A stretch of DNA of 64,000 nt from Paramarasmius palmivorus (lineage: Eukaryota > Basidiomycota > Agaricomycetes > Agaricales > Marasmiaceae), in the NCBI GenBank assembly GCA_037176845.1, contig JAYKXP010000188.1, positions 1 to 64,000 of the forward strand. The letters run 5' to 3'. This document shows positions 56,779-64,000 of this stretch, piece by piece; the first letter of the stretch is position 1; each line of letters begins with the position of its first letter. The translations under genes and the position numbers were made by a program. Under the pieces are notes generated by a model, which saw only the letters and a program-made list of their open reading frames with translations, searched no databases and was not told the DNA's origin.

Positions 56779-57483
56779 ATGGACCTCGTTTCCAACGATA
56801 GTACTGCCTCTCCCCCTTTGCTCCAGGTGCTGGCTGGTCTTTTGGATGGCTCATGGACCGGTAAGCCTCGCATCGCTCTTTGTACACACGTGTTACTGAT
56901 TCGTCGAAGCTGCGTCCGATGCGTCCTTGGTGGATCTGCTTACCCAGGAAGAGAATCAGGCTCTCGATGCTATTTTGGCTGTCGTCGTGAAAAAGAGTAC
57001 GTATCCTCTGCATCTTCGGTTGAATTACCGATACCTGGGCTGACTCATCTTGCAAAGATTACTTGGCTCGTTTCGTCGAATGTCACTACCAGATCGCTAT
57101 CGACAATCCGCAAGCTGCTAAAGCGCTCCCTACTATGTCCTTGGTGTGCCACAACTGCAGCGCTGTGGTCAACCTTCCACCTCCCGACTCCCGCTGGTAT
57201 TGTGTTGCTCGTGGACTCAGAATCGGATTTGTCCGTGGATGGTAAGCTATTTCACTATACTTCGAGTCTCTCACAGTGAACCTAATACGTGTGTAGGGAA
57301 AATGTGAAGCGCTTAGTTCTCCATGTCCCAGAGAACAAGTATACGTCTCACACCGGTCGGGATGCTGCTCGTAAGGCCTTCGTACTGTCGGTCGCTAGTA
57401 AGGAAGCCTTTGTCATTAATATGGACGAGCATGCTGTTGCCTACGACCCTGTTCCCGAGGGGGATGGTTTCTTGTATCCTTGA
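56779..57483 (+). CDS. Viroplasmin-like domain protein
   Basis: Five exons, all with good gt...ag borders. MDLVSNDSTASPPLLQVLAG, then ASDASLVDLLTQEENQALDA, YLARFVECHYQIAIDNPQAA, SLVCHNCSAVVNLPPPDS and the domain RWYCVARGLRIGFVRGWENV, KRLVLHV, TSHTGRDAARKAFVLSVASK. The Trp-Tyr-x-Val...Gly...Gly...Trp...Ala pattern fits the RNase H1 N-terminal/viroplasmin fold. The Cys-x2-Cys before it is single and may not bind metal. About 170 residues, stop at 57481-57483. Such proteins are numerous in mushrooms and mostly uncharacterised. Confidence 0.6.
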
Positions 57484-57672
57484 GTAGTAGCCGCCTGAAT
57501 TCTATCGTAGTCTAGTTCCAGTGTTTGTAGATTCAGGAGAAGCTTGTTCGTCACTTACCCATGTACCATTGCGTTTGAATGAAATGCTGTTCTAGTGTCC
57601 CTTCCGAACTCGTACCTGTTGGCGCTAGGCGCCGACCCACTCTAACCTAGTCGATGGAATAGGCTTTCCAGC

Positions 57673-58126
57673 ATGTTCTCCACGCTCGAAATTTTCACAT
57701 TAACAATGTCTGGTTATCGGAACAAAGGTGCGTTATCCATCTATGATCCAGGTTAAGTATTTGACATTATCCCTTCATACAGACATTCTCGAGGATGTCG
57801 ATATAACACCAGCTGTGAATCTAGAAGAACTGCGACTCTGTGTATCCAAACAGCTCAATTTGTCCCTGTTCCTTGAACGCAATGTTTGTGTCGAGCACGT
57901 TCAACATGTGCTCATCTTTCATGAGGACCCTGATTTCGAGGGGATAGACCCCATCCTCGCCCGCTATCCGGTTTTATCGACAGTCATGTTTCCAATTCGC
58001 CTTACCACCGATATCCCCAATGTGCTCCGTGCTGAGCTTGTAGATACAGCTAAATTGGCCGCACCTCTTTGCAATGCCAAGGGTATTATCAAGCCTTACA
58101 TTGAAGAGTACAGTCTTTCTGTATGA
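57673..58126 (+). pseudogene. Leucine-rich F-box-type fragment
   Basis: Exon MFSTLEIFTLTMSGY (57673) and the frame YLTLSLHTDILEDVDITPAV, NLEELRLCVSKQLNLSLF, ILARYPVLSTVMFP, ending EEYSLSV. The hydrophobic spacing recalls leucine-rich stretches of degenerate F-box proteins, but no F-box is present and the 5' part is missing. Either a fragment or a small gene with an unrecognised start. Confidence 0.3.
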
Positions 58127-58203
58127 CGCGGAGAAAATGGGGAATGTATTCATGTTCAAATAGATCTCATAGAAATTACTGTCTATGTACGATGTAATTT
58201 GTA

Positions 58204-59502
58204 CTACATGACGAATGAGAACCCATAGAACTCGACAAACTTCTGCCTGTCCACAGAAAGAGTCTTCCGAAACATCTTCCAGCGTTCCTTGACCTTTTTC
58301 TCTGCAATCTCCCAGACTGACTCGTAGCAAACGTCTGATTCCTCTACCCAAACTACCAAGTCAGTCACGTGGTCATGACGCCAGTCCCCAACCGGATAGA
58401 TAGCCTTCAGATCCTTCGACAACTCGCTGTATTGCTCCTGGATGATCAATATGACCGACGGATGTACGTTCCAGTGTACAATCCCTTCCAACTCGAACGG
58501 TATCCCATCTGCATCAAGAACCTCAAGAACGACCACCTGAACTCCGGGAGGAACAGCAAGGGATGGCACGCTGTCATCGATCTGCGTTTGCATAGCAGTT
58601 GCCGCATAGGAAAGGTAGAGATGGGTGACGTTTGTAAGCCAGGTAAAATCCTGGTGTGTGATAGCCACTTCATCGACGGGAGAATAGACGTCATACACCA
58701 GGCGAAGCTTCCGGAGTGCTGGAAGCATGTCGTTCAATGCATCCGCCTCCTCCTCGGAGGTGGGATAGAACAGTTGGATTGGAAGAATGAGTTCGTGAAG
58801 TCGGCTATAATGATGTTCTAGAAGCCTCTCCCTCAAACCAGGTATTGAGTCGTATATTGATACCGAAAGTCGAGTGATGAATGGCGCAAGACGTGTGAGT
58901 AGTGTCTTGAATGGTAGGAGGTCCTTTTCGGAAATGGATTTGCTACTGGGGCCTACAGCTAGAAAACGCTGGCTGTGATAGTTTGCAGGAAACGCCCCAT
59001 CGCAGACTGTTGGCCATGGTGATGATAGGAAGCCGAAGCAGACCCACAGGGTTCGCACATAGCGAGCACAGATGGGGTACAGGATGAGGGTGTGGTTCAA
59101 AGACCGCAAACTTTTTGACCTTGTAATCATGATTTCACGATAGAAAGTGCTGTGCAATCTGGTAATCTTCAGTCCTAGGTACTCATATAACTGGAATGAA
59201 CAACGCACAAGGGATTCCATGCTTTATGAATCAACAGAAACTGTGTATTCTTCCGGCTCCCCTCTTGTCGAAGTATGTCTGTGATAATTTTGGCCCAAAC
59301 GTCCGCTGGGAGCTGCACCATCAGGTAAAGATGACAAGAGCAGAGGGTTTGGGGTGAGCTTACATATATTCTTGAGTGGTGCAGGAGCACTATTGGCATC
59401 CGGTGGTGCCACAGCACTCGTCGTTGTTTGATCCGACTCACTTGCTGTTCTTTTGAGGCGTTTGAAAGGTATTTAACCTCTGTTGGTGACCGGCGTCGAC
59501 AT
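58204..59502 (-). CDS. F-box-like protein
   Basis: Likely ATG at 59502 (MSTPVTNR, then SESDQTTTSAVAPPDANSAP); the first intron would be unusually short (about 33 nt). After a 51-nt intron the F-box-like start LPADVWAKIITDILRQEGSR, FLLIHKAWN appears. It is followed by a long single exon with the leucine-rich layout of mushroom F-box proteins (RSKSLRSLNHTLILYPICAR, YVRTLWVCFG, LHELILPIQLFYPTSEEEAD, LPALRKLRLVYDVYSPVDE, ITHQDFTWLTNVTHLYLSY) and a C-terminal WRHDHVTDLVVWVEESDVCY, stop at 58204. Known F-box proteins link substrates to SCF ubiquitin ligase; the substrate is unknown. Appears intact. Confidence 0.65.
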
Positions 59503-59606
59503 AGAAGTAGAGAGCAAAAGGGAAAGCAGTTTTATTAACGTGAGAGTTCTAGTTCTAGCTATACGTGGACAATGTAATTACGTCTTCAAGCATCCACGTT
59601 CAACGT

Positions 59607-62600
59607 TCAACCATCAACCTCAACATACTTCGACGTGCTCTTGGGTTGTACAGTGACCAAGGTACGACCATCTTCCGATTCAACAGGCTGAGGGGTCCTA
59701 TTGGCCTGAGCGACAGACAATTTCTTCATTATCCTGGACGCCTGCTTCTTCAACCGGTCTTCCTCAGTCACTTTCACGTACTGCCACTGACCCAATACAT
59801 TCTTCAGCTCGTAGTCGAACATCTCCAGAATGTCAAGGTGACTCTCCTGCTCATACGCCTGGATCAGGAATTGACGTGTCCGCGTGGTAGGCTTTCCACG
59901 CTTGAAGCCTTCGGAGATATCCAGAACTGGGGAGTAAATCTGCAGGATTTTCCACAAGTAAAATCCTTTAATGGCATTGATCATCGAGCACCCGCAATGG
60001 AAGAACCCGGACAGCAACTCGCCACGAGACACCTTTCGAGTCGGGATCCCTGTAATACCATGGATTTGCAAATGGACCTCGTCCTCTTGTTCGCGTAACC
60101 TCAGGATCTCTGCTTTCTTCTTGGGATCGCGGACGCGCTCAAGCAGCTTCTCCAAGTCCTGTAGTTCCTCCTCGCTTGGTAAGCTGGTTTCGTCGGTATC
60201 GGTATACGCCGATTTAAATAACTTTTGCACCCATAGTGGAATCCGTTCTGCCTCGTCCGTCTTATCTCCGCTCTTGTCGTTGAAGTGGTGGGTTATACAC
60301 CGTACCATCTTCTCGCGAGTGGTCAGGATCATCAACGTCAACTCTGGGCATATCTTACCGCACTCCACAAGGTTTTGGGCATTGGCACGGGCCCATTTGC
60401 GAAGAGGATAGGGGATGTATTGCGCGATAGGGTTGTTAGCGTTGGGGAGGAACTTGGTGTGGATTACTCTGTGCAGAGCGTCTGCAGGGTATTTTGTAAG
60501 CACACATATCGCTCTCCACCAATTCAAAGATTGCTTACCGCTCATCCTGGCATTCCAGGCTTCCAGTGCTAGAAGACAGATCAATAACAAGAATATCTTT
60601 TTGGAACCTCGACACTCACATTCATTATCCCGTTGTTTATACTTTCTATCTTCCACAGTCTCGACTTGCGGTGCAAACTCATCGTCATCATCATGGTCTC
60701 CTTGCGCGTCAAGGAACGCCTCTTCCAGTGCTCTATTTCGACGCTGTTTCCCTTCAAGGCAAACACCATTAGTTACTATTCAACGCGTAACAGAAATATC
60801 AGCACCAACCTTTGCCACTTCTTTTCTGCTTTCCGTTTGGCAGTCCCTCCTCCACCCCCTCTCGCGCACACCAACGGCTGAACATAGCGACCGAATCCAG
60901 GTTGATGTCAGCGCTTGACATCTCCGTGGTGTTCTCAGGGACTACCTGCATGTCCAAGCTAGCCTCGGAGGTCGCCCCAAGCTTCAAGTCCGGCTGTGAA
61001 ACCTGCGGAAGTTCTTGTTTGGACTGCCCTTGCGCATGTGAGGTGGTCTCAGAGGTCTCCGAGGTCTCCCACATATTCATCTCCGACTTTGAATCCGGAA
61101 GCTGTTCAGCTTTGGGATGTTCATCGTGATATATGTTTCCGCTGAACGACTCATATCCCGATGGGAAATAAACGTTTCCGACCAAGATGCCTGGAACCGG
61201 TGTCATGAACTGATTCATACCGTTGTGGTCGCCTGAAGCATTCGTCACCAGATCTTGTGGGTTGTCCCACCAGTCCATTGTCTCTGTAGACATGGCGTTA
61301 GCGCCATTCGTAGACTGAGAACCCCCGGCGCAAGTTCCAAGACTGCTCATTATGATGCCGCCAGTGTCCTGTCCTTGATGAGCCTCTGGTACGTCCAAAT
61401 GCTGCATATTGAATGCGCTATACTGAGCATTGTCAATAGCTCCCATGTGACCAGGTATAGACGCCGGCGAGACGTCCAATTGGCCAAGATCCGAGGCAAG
61501 CAGTGCTATTTCAGATGGCCCTCCAGCACTCCCTTGGCCTGTAACTCCTAGGTCTGGAGTAGTCTGCGCTGCTGGCAAGTCTTCGGCAACACCGCCGAAA
61601 ACTGTAATGGCCGGACTCTCCATGGGTAGATCAGTACCGACTTGGGCGCGCAGTTCAGCTCTCTCTCCGATATCCGTCTCGCCAATATCCATCTCTTGGG
61701 CTGAACCTCTTGGACCGCACTGGGAATGTGCATTGGAATTGCCACCAACCACTTGAGGAGGCATTGGTGCCGTCTGAGTAGACCCAGCTGCAGCGGTAGA
61801 ATCCTCTATAGGTACCGCAGCTACGACTGGTGATGGCGGTTGATTGGATTGGGCATCGACCACTTGAGGGGGAGGCGCTACTGATCCGGAGGCCTTGTCG
61901 TGATCTCCATCGATGATCTGTGACGTTTGGGCTTCATTGGATTTCATGGTGTCGTCCTTGGGAGGCATGTTGTGAATGATAGAGCTATCACTCCTCGTTT
62001 TGTCGGATTGCTCGACCACTTGGTTAGGGATTGACACTGTCTGAGCTGACGTTTCAGCGGTATCATCTCGTGAGCCCCGAGATGGAAGGATGTGCTGGGT
62101 TTCTGGTAGCGCTTTGTTAGGCGCCGGACCAGTCTCGATGAAGTTCCGTACTGTTTGCACGGGTAGACGATGCTGGAGTGTTGTTTGACCTCCAGCTGGC
62201 TTTTGGCCTCGCGCAGCTCGTTTTACTGGAGCTGGTACGCTACTCTGCCCCACCAGGACCTCACGTTGCTGTTGAACCCTGGTGGAGCGGCGTGTGCCTG
62301 ACCTCGGCTCAAGTGTATCTGTGAAGATGTCAATGCTCATGACATGCCCTATGTGCTCAAAGTACACACCTGGGGCCTTTCCTTTCACCTTCTTCCTGCT
62401 TGGCCCAGGAATGTCGGTTTCATTTGGAGTGACGTGGTCCATATCTTGGGCGGCCTTCCTCTTCTTGCCATCCAATACGGCATTTGTTACAGCAGCAGGT
62501 TCATTAGCCTCTGTGATATGCTATTTAGCTTTTAGATTGTAAACGATGATCTAAACACAAACCATTGTCGTTGTCTGGGAGTTCTGATAATTCAGATTCC

Positions 62601-63186
62601 GAAGCATCCAGATCAACAAACCCGTCGGGTACTCGCTTTTTGGGAGCTTTCGGCACGTTGATGTCTTCTTGACTGGCGGAGGTCTCTTCAACAGGTATAT
62701 CTGGAGAGTGTGAGGTGAGAAGGGTGCTACGTCAAAGAACTGTACGCTAACACTTATTGTTTTCCACATCCATTAGTTCCTTCTTCCTTATCTGTTCTTT
62801 AGATTCAGCAACCTTGAGCTCTGTAACTGCTTCCTCATGGCGCCGGCGAAGATCTCCTCTCTCCTGCTCCTCCTCCGGTGTACGCTTTCTTTTCCGGTCT
62901 AACTTCTTCAGCCGCGTGTTGAGCGAGTTTACCGTGCCTCGCAGCTTGTTTGCCTCCTTACGAGCATTATTCCATGCTTCATATACTCGTGCAAGAACTT
63001 TTTGCTCGACTGGTGAGCTCAACTGACCGCGCCAAAAAAAAAAAAAAAACTGACTTTCTTTATACTCCTCTGCAGTCTGGTCTAGACGTGAGATACATGT
63101 AAGTAAAATTCAATTGAAAGAGTTTTTTGTTGCTCACATCGGTTTCTGACCGCTGTCGGAGGGGACTCAGACGTCGGGGTCGACAT
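59607..63186 (-). CDS. Large low-complexity Agaricomycete protein, unknown function
   Basis: Likely ATG at 63186 (MSTPTSESPPTAVRNR). A coiled coil follows (VLARVYEAWNNARKEANKLR, LNTRLKKLDRKRKRTPEEEQ), then VPDGFVDLDASESELSELPD and a 560-residue disordered exon (62490-60815) rich in Ser, Gln, Pro and Asp with a basic NLS-like start (KKRKAAQDMDH, SRKKVKGKAPGVYFEHIGHV). After introns near 60750-60810 and 60560-60600 come EAWNARMS, DALHRVIHTKFLPNANNPIA, LRKWARANAQNLVECGKICP, LLSGFFHCGCSMINAIKGFY and a helical, charged end, stop at 59607. Probably nuclear. Family known to me only as hypothetical proteins. The N-terminal exons round the A-run at 63036 are uncertain. Confidence 0.55.
63036..63050 (+). 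repeat. Homopolymer A run
   Basis: About 17 consecutive A. It lies inside the putative first intron of the minus-strand gene as a T tract near the acceptor side. Confidence 0.8.
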
Positions 63187-63576
63187 CGAGGATGAGTGAT
63201 AAGAGTGATGTCCCAACCTTAGCGCTATGGTTCCGGAACCCGCGTGGTTCCTATTTGATACTGAACCAGCAACTTCATACCGAAGAAATTGTGTTCTCAA
63301 CATAAAAATACACTTCTTGCAACCGTCACTTTCGATCCCTTTGTCTATTTTAACTTTTTATCTCGAATTTATTGGTGACGAACCTCCCCTCTGGTGACGA
63401 ACCTTCAAGCTTCAGCGCTCGCTGGTCCGGCTGTATAAACAAAGGCACATGATCATTGATCACGACCGAGGTCTCTGGACTGAAGGACTGGAGTCTCAGC
63501 GTGCCTCTTGCCTCTTGTTGATTCTTGCCCTCGCCTCCTGTTGGCCCGCGTCATTCACAAGTATAACAGTCTTGCT

Positions 63577-64000
63577 ATGGGTGCGTCTCCATCTCTTCTC
63601 CTCTTGTCCACTACCCCTCATCTCAGTCGCCTAGTTGGGTTGAAATCAGAGCCGTCGACCAGCAAAGCCCCGGCGTATGCTGACTCAAACACAAAAAAGG
63701 AGACCAAGGAGACACCATCACCATCGAAAGGGCCTCCGTCTGGAGAAGACGATGAATATGATGAATACAATTTATCGCAAGAGGTGACGCAGGGTGAGTA
63801 AAAAAAAAAGTGCTACAACAACGCTAATTATACTCTAGCTATGATCGATGCGTGTGAGCAGGTCGAGAAGGATTATAATGCATATCAAGCAGCGAAGCGT
63901 CAGGTTCCTCTTAGTCGGGCTCAACTGTCCAAAGTCATAGGTATGTTGTATGGATTACCCTTTTTTTTCTTTTTCTCTAACGGTCGCGGCTGTCAGAGGC
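63577..64000 (+). CDS. Partial gene, divergent from the previous one
   Basis: Possible ATG at 63577 (MGASPSLLLLSTTPHLSRLV), charged stretch LKSEPSTSKAPAYADSNTKK, acidic EDDEYDEYNLSQEVTQ, an intron (about 63795-63838), then MIDACEQVEKDYNAYQAAKR and PLSRAQLSKVIG, where another intron starts. The window ends inside the gene. The short stretch DYNAYQ is shared with the truncated gene at 19224 (NYNAYQ), and both genes are divergent from a minus-strand lineage-specific gene, which hints at related gene pairs. Confidence 0.4.

Overview
The window is nuclear DNA of a filamentous fungus, most likely a mushroom-forming basidiomycete (Agaricomycetes). This rests on coding sequences split by 45-70 nt GT...AG introns, on gene families known mainly from that class (KDZ transposase with a CxC2 cysteine cluster, TET/JBP dioxygenase, degenerate F-box proteins, viroplasmin-like proteins), and on long LTR retrotransposons with antisense accessory genes. 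No rRNA, tRNA or CRISPR was recognised, and the species cannot be named.

Left part (1-19.66 kb). A tandem segmental duplication carries serine/threonine-rich single-pass membrane proteins in convergent pairs: a decayed plus-strand remnant with a minus-strand gene (1594-2749), then a second pair (plus-strand gene 5340-9248, minus-strand gene 10181-11433). The second plus-strand gene is broken near its end by a 1,463-bp element with terminal inverted repeats and a 7-bp target duplication. Then come a GIY-YIG (Mug113-like) gene, a decayed SNF2/CHD helicase C-terminus, and a divergent pair of lineage-specific genes, one of which is truncated by the retrotransposon.

Middle (19.66-53.99 kb): three transposons nested like dolls. 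The outer one is a Ty3/Gypsy LTR retrotransposon with LTRs of 1,892 and 1,893 bp that differ at about seven places. It encodes gag, protease and pol in three different frames, joined by two in-frame -1 slippery heptamers, and it carries two antisense accessory genes, each upstream of a polypurine tract. Inserted in it, with an 8-bp duplication (GGAGGTTG), is a 17.6-kb KDZ DNA transposon (31243-48857). This carries the transposase, a divergent TET/JBP 5-methylcytosine dioxygenase gene and six further genes. Inserted in the TET/JBP gene, with an 8-bp duplication (TCACCATC), is a 3,178-bp palindrome whose 1,524-bp arms appear to be exact inverted copies. Its ends match the KDZ ends, so it is probably a non-autonomous derivative moved by the same transposase.

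Right part (53.99-64 kb). Host genes: a family with a nucleotidyltransferase-like motif, a viroplasmin-like protein, a leucine-rich fragment, an F-box-like gene, a large low-complexity protein, and the start of another gene that runs off the window.

Exon boundaries were read by eye from splice signals and frame. They are models, not transcript-supported.
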